From Albugo candida (taxonomy: Eukaryota > Oomycota > Peronosporomycetes > Albuginales > Albuginaceae), in assembly GCA_905220665.1 (NCBI GenBank), contig CAJNAR010000158.1, positions 310,001 through 374,000 on the forward strand: DNA of 64,000 bases, written 5' to 3'. The translations under genes were made by a program, and so were the position numbers. Under the pieces are notes generated by a model. The model had not been told where the DNA came from and did no database searches. It saw only the letters and a list, made by a program, of their open reading frames with translations. Below are positions 19,610 to 30,910 of this stretch, one piece after another. Position 1 is the stretch's first letter. Every line of letters begins with the position of its first letter.

Positions 19610-22600
19610 ATGAGCATGCATCCAACCGCTTCGAACGACGACTTTGAACAGCTACTGAATGAGCAGGAAGAATTCCAAAGGTCTCAAAATAGACCTGCTG
19701 CAAAAGTCGTTCGTCGCACTGCTCCTGAAGCAACCAAAAATGAAAAGAAAGAAGACAATGCGCAAGTATCTGCACCGATTTTGAAGGGTGTAATCGAACG
19801 TGACGTAATCGGTCTTGAGCACACCGATATGGAGAAGAAAATATTCGAAGCATCTGGTTTTCCTCGTGCTCAAAAAGAGTCTAAAGAGAGTATTTTTGGT
19901 CGAAGGCGACAAGACTCTAAAAACTCGCTTCAAAGTAGTCGTAATTCTTCTGGTTCGGTACCCAGCGCTACAGATAAAATCGATACAATTCATACGGAAA
20001 ATGAAGAAAAAATAGCGTCCATGTCGATCGAAGAGATCGAGCAAGCGCAAAAACAGCTCCGGGAATCACTGGACCCTGCGGTCGTTGAGCATTTTATGAA
20101 TCGGAAGCAAGATCAGAAACTTGAGATTGAGAATTTGAGTGAATCAGCAAACTTGGAGGTCCATTCTGGCTCAATGAACTTGGCTGAAATTCGTTCTGAA
20201 GAAGATCTTCTTCGTCAGAGTCAATATTTGCCGTTGGAAGAACGTGCAAAGCATGACTGGATGCTTCCGCTGGAGGAAACAGAGCACGCTGGAGGAAAGC
20301 CGCTATCAGATGAACGAAATGGATTTAGTGGCATTCGATATGATTTTGAAGGTGACGTACTCAGCATCGATAAAGACGGGGTGGCTGGAAGGGAATGTGC
20401 ACGACCAGCGTTATCCTCGGGGCTCTACCATCATGGAGATGATCCACAACAACCCGGTTACACACTATCAGAATTAGAGCATTTGGCTCGGAGTACAGTA
20501 GCTAGCCAACGATCTTTTGCTTTGCATGTCATTGCAAAAATTTTACGCAATTGTCAGTTGCCTGATGCTAAGAAAGACCAAGAGAAATTGTCGATTTCAG
20601 ATTCTCTTCCACTGACCTTACGGTGCGCTTTGGATGATTCAAATCAAACTGTCATGATCGGTGCAATAGATGCTTTATACGCTCTGCTAATTCCGCTCTA
20701 TTCACGACGTCTAGCTCTGAAAAAAAATTACGAAATTAATGGTTCAGAGAGGACTACTTCTTTCGAAGCGGCTGCTGGCACTCTCGTTATCGAGCCACTA
20801 GATCTCCGCTATCTGAAAAAGACAGACCAACCGGGAAGCTACACAGATGTGATATATCACTCAGACTATGCATTCAAGACCAATGAGTGCAGGCAAGCGG
20901 ACGCCAAGCATGATATCAGTGATCTCGAGTTGATCAAACTGGACTTGATTCAAGGATTATTCCAGACTAGATTACCACTTCGCTTGACATATATATTGCG
21001 ATTTGTGGCTTCTATGGATGTTCATACTGTCAACAAGATTTTGGGCATGCTGACGGTGATGGCTCAACACTCTCCAAAGGCATCCAGCTCCATCGTGAAT
21101 CAGCGCGAAGTATCTCTCGTAGGCTGGCTTCAGAAACATTTTTTTGATCAAGAACTGGCGGGTCTACTTGCAGAAAAAGATGCTTCAATGCTTTGTTCAC
21201 TGCAAATCATGCTTCGACTTGTTCGCGTACTGTGTCAGAGCGGACGATCAACAGCCCTCCAGCTAATGCAATCTGGCCTCATTCATGCGATAAGAGGTAT
21301 TCTGGCGATTCAAAACGACAGTGAGGCGTTCGTATCAGCTCAGATAGAATGTTACAGGATCTGGCGTGTGCTTTTGGGATTTCGACTGGATTTTCATTGC
21401 TTTTCGTACAATTACACCATATTGTGCCAAGAAGTTGGCGCATACGTACGCGAAGAAAACATAACGGAGGGGAATAGTAACGCTGATCGACTACGAGTGA
21501 CCAAAATCACTGCGATATTTGCTTCACTTGAATCATTTTGTGGCCTAGACGTCGAACCGGAAGCTCAGCCTTACTTTGGGCAGCTTTCATGGTTTGTGAC
21601 GAGTGCTCACAAAATCATTCAGCGCGATTTTTTCAGATGCGATCGCTGTTCGCTTTTGGTAGCCAGCGCATCACTTCGCTTTCTTGGAGCAGCGTGTAAA
21701 GCTGCAAAACAATTCTCCCTCGACCTTGACCCATTTTTTGAAGTATTCGAACTGGTGCGAGCCAAACAGTCCGCGAAACCTTTGCTTCGCCTTGTTAGTA
21801 CGTTGTCACTTTGCGAACTATACGTATTGGGAGATCTTCTCGTCGCAGTGATGACATACCATCGAAATTATCTTGCAGCAGGGTTTGAGCGTTCAAATGA
21901 AGATGAAGATGCACTGGCACACCAGATGGCATCAAACATGCATCCTATCGTGATTTTTCTCATCATGCGAGTATTGGACGCACCTCGTGAGATAGAACTC
22001 TATCCTTTTGCAATTCAGTCGGTCGTGGAAGATGGGCTTAAAATTCTTTATTTACAAGCGGCTCAAATGTTAGTTGCAATCGCGACACCTTTGGTCAAAA
22101 TGGATGACTGTTCTCCGACGTTATTGACCTGTGTCTATACTTCAGCAGCATCTCTGTTGGGAAAGCTAGTACCAGGCATGGAAGCTATCGCGCAACGCTT
22201 ACTGGTGTCCATCATGCTCCATCCAGTCTATTTGGCTCCGATTACTGCGCTTTCCAAAGACCATTGCGCAGTTGGAGTTCTACAGATGGCCTATCAAGCT
22301 TTACTTGGGTCATCGCGAGCACAAGAAGAGCATACAGAATCACTTCTTAGACTTGAAGGCTGTACCACCTTGACATTTGAATCTTATCATTTACGATTAC
22401 CGCAGGAAGCCCACTCGTATACTGCCAGCAACCTACCGTTTCCACCATCTTGGTTCTATGCGCCATTTTCACGCATGCAGTATGTGACTTCGCGCGACCT
22501 TGACGATCAGCGAAAAGCTCAAGTCAGCTCGGGAGGCAATGAAAACATTGGCGATGTGAAAAGAATTTTGACAGCCTGCTGTCGATATCTCGAAGGACTG

Positions 22601-23584
22601 GAGACTTTCATCTTGCAATCGTTTGGATCCGAGTTGCCAACTATCACCGCTGAGGAAAAGATCTTTCATCTGTTCCATTCATTTTTCACAAATGAATTGT
22701 TTGATGAAAACTTGACAGCTTCCATGGACAATCTTCTCTCAACCATATTGAAGCAGCACTTTAGCGATTATGACCCAAAAACTCTCAATATTTTTGATAG
22801 CATGGTCACTATGCTGGATCACTTTTCGAATTTAGACCCGGCAGCTTCCACCTCAATTGATAAGGGCAGACTTGCACAATTCTCGGATAAACTATCTGCC
22901 CTACCGAAACCCATGCAAGCTGCTATGGTGTTTGTGGAGCGTATCATCACCGAATTTACAACGACATCGTTTGGCAATAAAGCTTTCGCGCATTTTGTGA
23001 CATTGATATTTACATCCAGTTTTCCAACAGAACTGCGAAAATGGTGCTGGAAGGAGTTGATGGACGCGCGAATGCTGTACACACTTGGTGCTCCGCCTGG
23101 AAGCGAAGAACTCGAAAATATTATATTTCAAGCCTGTACCTCAGATTACCGTAAAAAACACTTCAATATTGATCGACAATGGGCAGAATGGATTACGACT
23201 GCTGTTTCTCAGCTCCATCTGAGCTCTTCGAAAGGAACTTTCGGGTATGCTCTAGCAATTCACTACTTGGCGGTTTACATATTTGGGAGCAAGTGTGTAT
23301 TGGATGGCTGTGCCGCTCAGATTTTGACCGCTGGTCGCCGAGAGATTGTTAACTCCATGCTCCAGCAGACTCCGCTGCGGGTGTGGCTTCATGTGGTACA
23401 ATACGCTTACGATGGTACTATCGCCACAGCGATCCCGCTGATTACCTCGATACCGTCTGAAGATCAAGAACAACGTGTGAAAGACGCCGAGATAGTATGC
23501 GAAATGGCTAAGAAAGCGTTTCCTGGAAATACGCGTGTGAATCAGCGACTGGAGATAATCTCAAACCTTGAGACAGCGCCATAA
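19610..23584 (+). CDS. RPAP1: RNA polymerase II-associated protein 1
   Basis: A 1,324-residue single-exon protein of the RPAP1 family, which connects RNA polymerase II with assembly and import factors. The N-terminal signature includes MSIEEIEQAQKQLRESLDP and VVEHFMNRK at ~140-175. A second conserved block follows, with RYDFEGDVLS and the YTLSELEHLARSTVASQRSF segment near 285-300. The remaining ~1,000 residues are helical and repeat-like, with the family-typical pattern of scattered Leu/Ala helices. Length is close to animal RPAP1 (about 1,390). No internal stop or intron is needed. Confidence 0.88.
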   Translation: MSMHPTASNDDFEQLLNEQEEFQRSQNRPAAKVVRRTAPEATKNEKKEDNAQVSAPILKGVIERDVIGLEHTDMEKKIFEASGFPRAQKESKESIFGRRRQDSKNSLQSSRNSSGSVPSATDKIDTIHTENEEKIASMSIEEIEQAQKQLRESLDPAVVEHFMNRKQDQKLEIENLSESANLEVHSGSMNLAEIRSEEDLLRQSQYLPLEERAKHDWMLPLEETEHAGGKPLSDERNGFSGIRYDFEGDVLSIDKDGVAGRECARPALSSGLYHHGDDPQQPGYTLSELEHLARSTVASQRSFALHVIAKILRNCQLPDAKKDQEKLSISDSLPLTLRCALDDSNQTVMIGAIDALYALLIPLYSRRLALKKNYEINGSERTTSFEAAAGTLVIEPLDLRYLKKTDQPGSYTDVIYHSDYAFKTNECRQADAKHDISDLELIKLDLIQGLFQTRLPLRLTYILRFVASMDVHTVNKILGMLTVMAQHSPKASSSIVNQREVSLVGWLQKHFFDQELAGLLAEKDASMLCSLQIMLRLVRVLCQSGRSTALQLMQSGLIHAIRGILAIQNDSEAFVSAQIECYRIWRVLLGFRLDFHCFSYNYTILCQEVGAYVREENITEGNSNADRLRVTKITAIFASLESFCGLDVEPEAQPYFGQLSWFVTSAHKIIQRDFFRCDRCSLLVASASLRFLGAACKAAKQFSLDLDPFFEVFELVRAKQSAKPLLRLVSTLSLCELYVLGDLLVAVMTYHRNYLAAGFERSNEDEDALAHQMASNMHPIVIFLIMRVLDAPREIELYPFAIQSVVEDGLKILYLQAAQMLVAIATPLVKMDDCSPTLLTCVYTSAASLLGKLVPGMEAIAQRLLVSIMLHPVYLAPITALSKDHCAVGVLQMAYQALLGSSRAQEEHTESLLRLEGCTTLTFESYHLRLPQEAHSYTASNLPFPPSWFYAPFSRMQYVTSRDLDDQRKAQVSSGGNENIGDVKRILTACCRYLEGLETFILQSFGSELPTITAEEKIFHLFHSFFTNELFDENLTASMDNLLSTILKQHFSDYDPKTLNIFDSMVTMLDHFSNLDPAASTSIDKGRLAQFSDKLSALPKPMQAAMVFVERIITEFTTTSFGNKAFAHFVTLIFTSSFPTELRKWCWKELMDARMLYTLGAPPGSEELENIIFQACTSDYRKKHFNIDRQWAEWITTAVSQLHLSSSKGTFGYALAIHYLAVYIFGSKCVLDGCAAQILTAGRREIVNSMLQQTPLRVWLHVVQYAYDGTIATAIPLITSIPSEDQEQRVKDAEIVCEMAKKAFPGNTRVNQRLEIISNLETAP

Positions 23585-23639
23585 GTAATTGCTTTTCGTT
23601 TTCCATCTTCTGTTCAAGCTATTATATCACTTACAGGTG

Positions 23640-26600
23640 TCTATATAACTCGAAGTAGACGTAAACAACATGCAAGGGTGGCCTAGAAAATCCCACCGCG
23701 AAGATCAGCGGACGGAAAAAGTAGTACGGAGTAGACACGCCACTCATCTTTGACGTCGTCGAACTTGAAGTAAACTGTGCCGAGTAGAGAAATATGTCCG
23801 TGCTGGACCAGTATGTTGATATGACTCTTATACTTTTGCTAATTTCTCGAGCTGCTCCGTACATTAGGATATAGGCAGTCAGTGTGCTATGAATCACCAG
23901 ACAGTAGGTGCAGTGGGTGTTGAAGTGCCGTGAGCCACAAGTCTGCAGTTCCGATCCGTCCAAATAAAATGAATCGTAACTGCGAGTAATGTGAACCAAT
24001 TGCTCCAGCACCAGTCAAAAGGTTTCCACGCATCTCAAAGTGCAGGAATCTGTGCACACGCGATGTGTGACCATCGTGGTCGAACGGAAAAGAAAATTGT
24101 CCACGATGGAAAGTGCTCTTCCCAAATTGGATGTGTCCTGTTGCAATCAAAAAACAAATGCTGGTAAATTTCTGCATCACCACAATGCTTCCGAGTGCAC
24201 AGGATATTTTTCTGAATGTGATTGTTGTAAAACTCAAAAGCGTGCTCGATCTGGTAAGATACAAAAGGATAGTCAAAACTGGATATCCGAATAAATTGAT
24301 AGCAAATGTCAGCGAAGACGTTTGATATACTTGTAAACATCTATCACTAATGTTGACGTCCCACTTCGATCACGTTTAAACACGTGAAGCAACATTGGGT
24401 GCGGTTTATCCGGTGACAGTGCGTTCCCAACGACTCGACAAAGTTGAGTCCGAGGTATCATCGGAAAGAGAAACTTCTTGTACGAGGGTTGAATGCCAAA
24501 TCGAACCAGATGCACATGTGCCAGTCCCTTTTCGAGACAGAATAATACGCCAACAGGTTGAGCCCATCTAAGAATTGGCGTGGCTTCGACGTACACCTGA
24601 CGTAAAAAGTTCGACTGAGACTGATCAGACGGCTTCCCAGCTTCAATTTTACTGAATTGCAATATGAAAGAAAGAGCCAATGCAAAACAGGTCGTTCGTC
24701 CACCAAATAAGTCACGTGAAGACCGTATCCGAAACGCTTGAGCGAATCGCATCCGAAAAATACGCGCTGTTCGGGAACCATATTGATATGAGCAGAGGCA
24801 TTGTTGACCGGTGCCTCTTCTCAGAGTGGAGCTGAGGGTCGATACGAAACCATATGGGAGGGAACCTCCATCGTGTTGATAAATCTTTCCTGCTGTGATA
24901 AATCTTGGTCGGTAAGATCCCAACGACTTTGATGAAACCAAACACATAGTCAAATGCCGACGTGGAGATATCGTGAGTATATCGAGTGGTCTATATGGCA
25001 GAAATCGGGCGAAATGCATCGTGTGATCTCCATTCCAGGAAGTGTCCAGTTGCTGGGTGAAGCTGTATTGGCTCGAGTATAAACTGTTGTAAAAACGTAA
25101 TCGTCGTTTCTTCAGTTATGCTGCGAGAAAACAAACCTGTTAATCCGCCTTTTGAATGAGATAGGTAGAAGAATTCCGACTTGATCAACTGGGTGTGTGT
25201 AGAATCTCGCTCATACTTCCAACTCAAAACAAATCGATTAAGCATCGACTACCAGAATGTTGAAATGAGTTGTAAAATGCCACAAATGGGATAAAACCAT
25301 AGTTTGTGCCACCGGTATTCTTCGACGAACTGTTATAGCTTCGACGGGAACACTGACGGAATCCACCATAAAAAACGAGCTTACAAAAATCTAATCATAA
25401 AACCACCAACGGGTGATTGTTTGAAAAGAAGTGCCAAGTATTTCACCGGCTCGCTTCACGAGAGTACTTTTACTTTTGCAAACGGTTGACATACTTGATG
25501 TCGATTTGGTGATAGCAGAGTTGACTTGGACAAGTTGAGCTTTGTTCGTGAGCCATCGCGATACTACTGAACGATCTTGAGCTGCGCCTCCACTTCTCTA
25601 AGCAAAAAAAAGGAAGATGATTATGTCGAGTCGTTCGCAGAAGCAAACTCGTTGCTGTATCCGTTACCGTGATGCATATTCCTATTTCTTCGTTCCTCCG
25701 CAACAAATTTAAGTCTCAATTGTCATGAGAAAGAGCAGTGCAGAGAGTGGATCACCTTGCTTCACCTAGAAGAAGTGATTTTCGGTGAAAGCGTTCCATT
25801 CAACAATAACGTACATTCGTGTTGCTGTACAGAAGCTTTGTCCACTGGACGAACGACTTTGCACAATTCATTTTTGACATAATCGCAAACATGCATGATC
25901 AATCCACTCGATCGTACGATTCTCAACCCCGAGACATGCTGCATATTCTTCGTGGTCACGATGAATGACCAGATCCTGTAGAATACTCATGTAGAGAAAA
26001 TGTGATGATTAATGGATCGTCCGCATAGGATGCTTTTTGATTCTCATGGATCAATTTCGGAAGCACTCGCTGAAGTCGGTATGCGAGTACCTTCGACAGC
26101 ACTTTCACATCCACGCATATTAATGCAATAGGACGGTAGTTGCAGGAATTAGCACGGGACCTTTTTTGCAAAGCAACGTGATTGCCGAGCTATGTTGAGA
26201 ATGTAGCAAAGAGCCTCGACGAAGTTGATGGTCGCAAACAATTTGCAGACATTCACCAAAAACACTCGGAGCTAGTTGGTAGAATGCTGCCGGCAATCCG
26301 TCCGTTCCAGGTGATATATGTCCACGCGTATGCTTAATTGCTTCTCCCATCTCCATTTTGCTAATTGAGCGGACGAACAGAATTCGTCAGAGCTAGTGAT
26401 TTTTTCTTCATCGACGATTTAGTGCTGATGCAATTTGGATTCATGACATTTCCGCCCGGCCAATCCGAAATCGTTGATAAAGTATCGTGACCCAGGAATA
26501 TTGAGCTCTCGGAAGCTTCCATGAGTCAACATTTGGCAAACTCCCTCACTCGTGACAAGAAGGCATAAATTACCTTCAGGAAATTTAGTCAGTCAGCCGA

Positions 26601-26700
26601 TTTCTCCTTCAGCAAATAAATCGTCAAGAATCATGTTCGATCTCGAGTCGATGGCCGGTTTCACTTGCCGCTTTGACCGGTGTGGAAGATGATGACGCGC
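23640..26700 (-). mobile_element. Decayed non-LTR (LINE-like) retrotransposon
   Basis: Minus-strand fragments of a LINE-type reverse transcriptase lie in several frames, broken by stops and frameshifts. From 5' to 3' they are: a finger/palm segment near 26356-26160 (ISPGTDGLPAAFYQLAP); the NYRPIALICVDVKVLSKVLA block near 26140-26080; a QGDPLS-type motif near 25767-25735, out of frame with the preceding segment; the expected catalytic Asp-pair position near 25650, where the first Asp appears replaced; and a zf-RVT-like C-terminal Cys/His cluster near 24240-24140 (CGDAEIYQHLFFDC). No endonuclease domain, clean 3' tail or target-site duplication was found, so the boundaries are approximate. The element is not autonomous. 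Confidence 0.75.
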
Positions 26701-27126
26701 TGCTGTCATCAACCTCCATGGCCACCGGCTGATTAGCAGAAAATTGAAGTGAGAGAGAGCGGTATCTCAATACCTATCTCGACATCTGATTTGCCACTTA
26801 CCTCGTCAGACCTTGCAGAGTTCAACGGTATAGGTGTGCACATGGGTGCAATTTCCACCGGCAATGTGTCAGTGACGGACAATTTACGTGAAGACGTATT
26901 ACCCACATTAGTCGATATAACGATAGGTAAGCTGGAGATGTTGATAGAAACCATTTTATTCGAAAGGAAAGGGTGAAAAGGTGCGTGTTTTTCTACGAAA
27001 GCTGCTTTTTGTATTTTTTTCGGAGTATTTAGTATTCGGGAAATAAAAAGTCCACAATATTGCATTGGATGCCACACAGTTGACATTTGTGTTCTTCAGT
27101 GTAGTTTCTAAGCGCACTCATGTAAC
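26701..27126. other. Stretch between retroelement and tRNA gene
   Basis: About 430 bases with overlapping open frames on both strands (26749-26976 plus, 26733-27086 minus) that show no domain. This may be further decayed retroelement sequence, but nothing confirms it. Confidence 0.3.
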
Positions 27127-27210
27127 GGTATCTTGCCCGAGTGGTCTAAGGGGGTGGACTTAAGATCCACTAGACTGAGGTCTGCGTGGGTTCAAACCCC
27201 ACAGATACCA
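27127..27210 (+). tRNA. tRNA-Leu (UAA)
   Basis: A cloverleaf with an acceptor stem GGTATCT pairing with AGATACC, discriminator A at 27210, and anticodon stem GTGGA/TCCAC around the loop CTTAAGA (anticodon TAA at 27161-27163). A long variable arm follows, as expected for leucine, then a T-arm TGGGTTCAAACCCCA. There is no intron, and CCA is not encoded beyond the discriminator. Confidence 0.95.
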
Positions 27211-27345
27211 TGTGAATAGTCTTTGATTATGTCATCATCCGAATTTAAGAACATGGGTTCGAATCTATTTTCCACACGACCATACAATCCATCGCCACTG
27301 AACGCAATCAATCGTTGATTTCTTACGGCGGTCTATTTTGATACA

Positions 27346-28815
27346 ATGCCGCTCGAAACATTACATTTGCTGCCATATGGTTCACAACAAAAAAAATCGC
27401 TGAATCCTGAAGATGCACGCGCACAAGGTGTTCAGCCGTATGGCCCAACAGTTGCGCTCGCAATGGCTTTAAATTATATCATAGGAACTGGCTGTTTCGG
27501 TTTACCTTACGCTTTTCATACAGCTGGAATTCTCCTTTGCTCAATCCTGTTGCTTATCGGCCTCTTTGGGGCTATTATCACTATGAATTACACACTAGAA
27601 TCCTTGGCCCGTGCTGAAGGAGTATTCGCTGCTACTCACGGGCGCGGCCCATTGCATCGCATCACATATCGTAAATTTGATTTCACACTTGTGGGAGAAA
27701 TATTTGCTGGTGAATTTGGTAAATATACAGCTCAACTCGTCATCACGCTATATGGAATTGGCTCTCTTTGGTCTTATGCATCAATCTTTGCTTCCTCCTT
27801 AGCTTCCATCATCATGACTCAAATCATGGAGATTCCATGTGATGTGTATGGTCCTAACCCATCCAATAGCTGCTTAGATGCTTATTACACAATAATGGCC
27901 TTTTTTGCTGTGATTGTAATATCTATGGTGATTCTCAATCTGAGTGAACAAGCTAATGTACAGAAAATTCTGTGCTTTTATCGCGTGCTTGCATTTTCTC
28001 TTATGTTGGCCACGATCCTAGTCAAATTGTGTGCGGATGGAGCGGATGTACTCTGGATACGATACAAGAAGATCGGTGGTTACAATTGGCAGCATTTTGG
28101 GAAAGGTTTTGGCCCTACATTACTAGCACTAAATTGTCATTACAATATGCCGGATGTATTGCAGCCTTTGTATCCGAAAATGTTTGCCCGAGATACTGCA
28201 TTCAGTGCCTTACTTATATCCGGAACGTTCTACTTACTTCTTGGTGTGCTTGGGGCACTCACGTTTGATCAAGTAAATCCACTAGTAAGTCTCATGTGGA
28301 GCAACTATACCGGCTGTGGAAATGGTTGGGCTCCTTGTGACCCAACGCATGTGTCTCAGCTTGCGTTGAGAATGCTAGGAGTCTTAGCCAAATTCATCAT
28401 CTTGTTGTTCCCTGTGGTTAATGTCACCTCCACATATCCAATGGTGGGTTTAACTATTGGTGACAACCTTTTGTCTTGTATACCGAAAAGCTTGGCTGCA
28501 CCATTAGGTCCGAAAGTAGCAAGGAATGTTTCTCGACTGTTAGTATCCATCCCACCACTCATATTAGCCATGGTGTTCAAACAGCTGGACTTTATTTTCT
28601 CGATTGCGGGGATTCTGGGATTTTTGCTAGGTCTAACCATCCCATGCTGGTTTCAGCTTATCGGAAGCCAATACTGTCAGCGAGTTTGGGGTTTTACAGG
28701 TGCTTCAATCACACCTTACAACGTCAAATTCATCAGCTCCATAAAGTTTGCTCAGATTTACCTTGGTATAACCTTCGTTGTCACAGCAATCGCCGTTTGG
28801 ACTTTGTATATATAG
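27346..28815 (+). CDS. Amino acid/auxin permease family transporter
   Basis: A 489-residue polytopic membrane protein of the AAAP (Aa_trans) family, related to SLC36/SLC38 amino-acid transporters. The first helix region contains the family-typical NYIIGTGCFGLPYAFHTAG after a short cytosolic N-terminus. About eleven hydrophobic segments follow, and NLSEQANVQKILCFYRVLAF and LNCHYNMPDVLQPLYPKMF are recognisable loop/helix blocks. A likely glycosylated loop lies between helices near residue 320 (NYTGCGNGWAPCDP). The substrate cannot be told from sequence. A single exon, 136 bp downstream of the tRNA, with ATIC starting shortly after its stop. Confidence 0.88.
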   Translation: MPLETLHLLPYGSQQKKSLNPEDARAQGVQPYGPTVALAMALNYIIGTGCFGLPYAFHTAGILLCSILLLIGLFGAIITMNYTLESLARAEGVFAATHGRGPLHRITYRKFDFTLVGEIFAGEFGKYTAQLVITLYGIGSLWSYASIFASSLASIIMTQIMEIPCDVYGPNPSNSCLDAYYTIMAFFAVIVISMVILNLSEQANVQKILCFYRVLAFSLMLATILVKLCADGADVLWIRYKKIGGYNWQHFGKGFGPTLLALNCHYNMPDVLQPLYPKMFARDTAFSALLISGTFYLLLGVLGALTFDQVNPLVSLMWSNYTGCGNGWAPCDPTHVSQLALRMLGVLAKFIILLFPVVNVTSTYPMVGLTIGDNLLSCIPKSLAAPLGPKVARNVSRLLVSIPPLILAMVFKQLDFIFSIAGILGFLLGLTIPCWFQLIGSQYCQRVWGFTGASITPYNVKFISSIKFAQIYLGITFVVTAIAVWTLYI

Positions 28816-28894
28816 TAAAGATTATTGATGCAATATGTCCTATTATCGTGATATCACGCTCTTGCCGCCAAATACCTGAAATGATTGGTAGAAA

Positions 28895-30841
28895 ATGCGG
28901 TCTTTGCTTACTCATTGGCTGAATACTCACATCAAGACTCGCCGATCCTACGCCACTGAAAAATTCAATCCAATGAGCCACATTCTGAGCGCTGTGCCAA
29001 CAACAACAAGCAATACTACCTCACCAATCCGTATCCGCCGAGCACTTCTATCCGTATCCGATAAAACGGGTCTTGTTGAACTTGCGTCATTTCTGTCTCA
29101 CCATAATGTCGAATTACTCTCTACTGGAGGCACAGCACACGCGCTCCGTGAAGCTCAACTTCCTGTCATTGATGTATCTTCGTACACTGGCTTCCCAGAG
29201 GTCCTTGATGGACGGGTCAAGACTTTGCATCCTAAAATTCATGGAAGCATTTTAGGTGTCCGAAACAATTCGCAACATGAACTTGAAATGAGATCCCATG
29301 GAATGCTTCCCATCGATTTGGTTGTGCTCAATCTCTATCCTTTTGAATCCGCAGTTGCAAAAAATGGAGATTTTGCTACCTGTATTGAAAATATCGACAT
29401 TGGTGGTCCCTCGATGTTGCGTTCTGCGGCGAAAAACCATCAATCGGTTGTTATTTGCACGAGTCCTTGTCAATATGCAGCGTTGAGAGCAGAATTAGAG
29501 ACCAGTGAACTTTTTTCAACAACACTAGACTCTAGACGTCAATACGCAGCTCAGGCGTTCAGCCTGTCTGCAAAGTATGACGCAGCCATCTCTTCCTGGA
29601 TGCAGAACGCAATCTCATGTGAGCCTACACAAAAGTCCTTGATTACTCGCACATACAAACACGAAATGGGCCTAAAATATGGCTGCAATCCTCATCAGAA
29701 GCCAGCCTCTATCTCCAGTATCGATGGCTCTAACCTTCCTTTCAGAGTTGTGAATGGATTGCCAGGTTACATCAATCTCCTTGACGCTGTGAATGCGTAC
29801 CAACTGGTGAGGGAATTAAAACTCTCTCTGCACCTTCCAGCTGCAGCTTCCTTCAAGCATGTCAGTCCGGCTGGTGCTGCAATCGCTATCGATCTGAGCG
29901 ATTGCATACGGGACGTATATGAAGTCGGAAATGTTACGTTGACACCACTTGCATCTGCGTACCTTCGGGCACGTAATGCCGATCCATTGTCGTCTTTTGG
30001 TGATTTTGTAGCACTCAGCGATATTGTTGATGAAGCTACCGCCAGTATTTTGAAACGGGAAGTGAGCGATGGAATTATCGCACCTGGGTATGAGCCAGCT
30101 GCATTGGACATATTGCGAGCAAAAAAAGGTGGAAAGTATATCATCCTCCAGGCCGATCCAGACTTTTGCCCGCCTGATATGGAGTATCGGGAAGTGGCTG
30201 GCGTCGTGTTTGCACAGAAACGGAATAATGTTCTCATCAACCAAGAGCACTTGATCAACATCCAGACACCTCAACACGGGGATGCTCGAGTACTCAGCGA
30301 AGGAGAAGAAAGAGACCTCGTCTTGGCTGCTATCACGCTCAAGTACACTCAATCAAACTCTGTTGGGTACGCCAAGGATGGTCAGATGATCGGCGTCGGA
30401 GCTGGCCAACAAAGTCGCGTGGACTGTGTGAAGCTTGCTGGTCGTAAGGTTGCAACGTGGTACTTGAGACAGCATCCCAAAGTGAGAAATCTCGAATTCA
30501 ACAGTGGCGTGAAACGCCAAGACCGAGTAAATGCCCGAGTTCGGTACATTGAAGGTGATATGGCTCCAGCTGAACTCGAACAGTTCCATACAATGTTTAA
30601 AAATCCTCCACCTGCGCTGAGTGAGACAGAAAAAACAACTTTTATGAAAAGCTTGAGCGATGTAAGTCTCGCTTCAGATGCGTTTTTCCCATTTCGAGAC
30701 TCCATCGACCACGCTGCAAAACTTGGAGTCAAGTATATCATCCAACCTGGTGGAAGCAATCGAGATGATGAAGTCAAGGCTGCTTGCGAAGAAAATGGCA
30801 TAGTGATGGCGTTTTCTGATGTGCGTCTCTTTCATCATTGA
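28895..30841 (+). CDS. ATIC: Bifunctional AICAR transformylase/IMP cyclohydrolase
   Basis: Catalyses the last two steps of purine synthesis, formylation of AICAR and ring closure to IMP. The IMP cyclohydrolase (MGS-like) part begins ALLSVSDKTGLVELASFLS and contains LLSTGGTAHAL and DGRVKTLHPKIHG. The transformylase part contains LKYGCNPHQKPA, the Lys-His pair in FKHVSPAGAA, and LGVKYIIQPGGS near the end. Length is 648 residues against ~592 in human; the extra residues are at the N-terminus. The start may be 28895, which adds a basic presequence-like stretch, or 28973, close to the family start. A single exon, convergent with the TPR gene 69 bp away. Confidence 0.95.
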   Translation: MRSLLTHWLNTHIKTRRSYATEKFNPMSHILSAVPTTTSNTTSPIRIRRALLSVSDKTGLVELASFLSHHNVELLSTGGTAHALREAQLPVIDVSSYTGFPEVLDGRVKTLHPKIHGSILGVRNNSQHELEMRSHGMLPIDLVVLNLYPFESAVAKNGDFATCIENIDIGGPSMLRSAAKNHQSVVICTSPCQYAALRAELETSELFSTTLDSRRQYAAQAFSLSAKYDAAISSWMQNAISCEPTQKSLITRTYKHEMGLKYGCNPHQKPASISSIDGSNLPFRVVNGLPGYINLLDAVNAYQLVRELKLSLHLPAAASFKHVSPAGAAIAIDLSDCIRDVYEVGNVTLTPLASAYLRARNADPLSSFGDFVALSDIVDEATASILKREVSDGIIAPGYEPAALDILRAKKGGKYIILQADPDFCPPDMEYREVAGVVFAQKRNNVLINQEHLINIQTPQHGDARVLSEGEERDLVLAAITLKYTQSNSVGYAKDGQMIGVGAGQQSRVDCVKLAGRKVATWYLRQHPKVRNLEFNSGVKRQDRVNARVRYIEGDMAPAELEQFHTMFKNPPPALSETEKTTFMKSLSDVSLASDAFFPFRDSIDHAAKLGVKYIIQPGGSNRDDEVKAACEENGIVMAFSDVRLFHH

Positions 30842-30910
30842 GCGTTTAAAGTTGATCACGAGAAAAGACTGTAAGAACAAAAGCACTTGACGCATTTGCG
30901 TTATTTCAAA

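Noticed and set aside
24458..25019. Long minus-strand frames of 107 and 236 codons as a host gene
   Set aside because: They lie between reverse transcriptase and zf-RVT-like fragments on the same strand and are best read as the decayed 3' half of the same retroelement.
25956..26171. A YADD tetrapeptide in a retroelement fragment that looks like the RT catalytic motif
   Set aside because: It sits upstream of the QGDPLS-type motif, where the catalytic pair does not belong. The true position is near 25650 and looks mutated. The match is coincidental.
27220..27345. Possible second tRNA (sequence GGTTCGAATC resembling a T-loop near 27255-27265)
   Set aside because: No matching acceptor, D or anticodon stem could be built around it.
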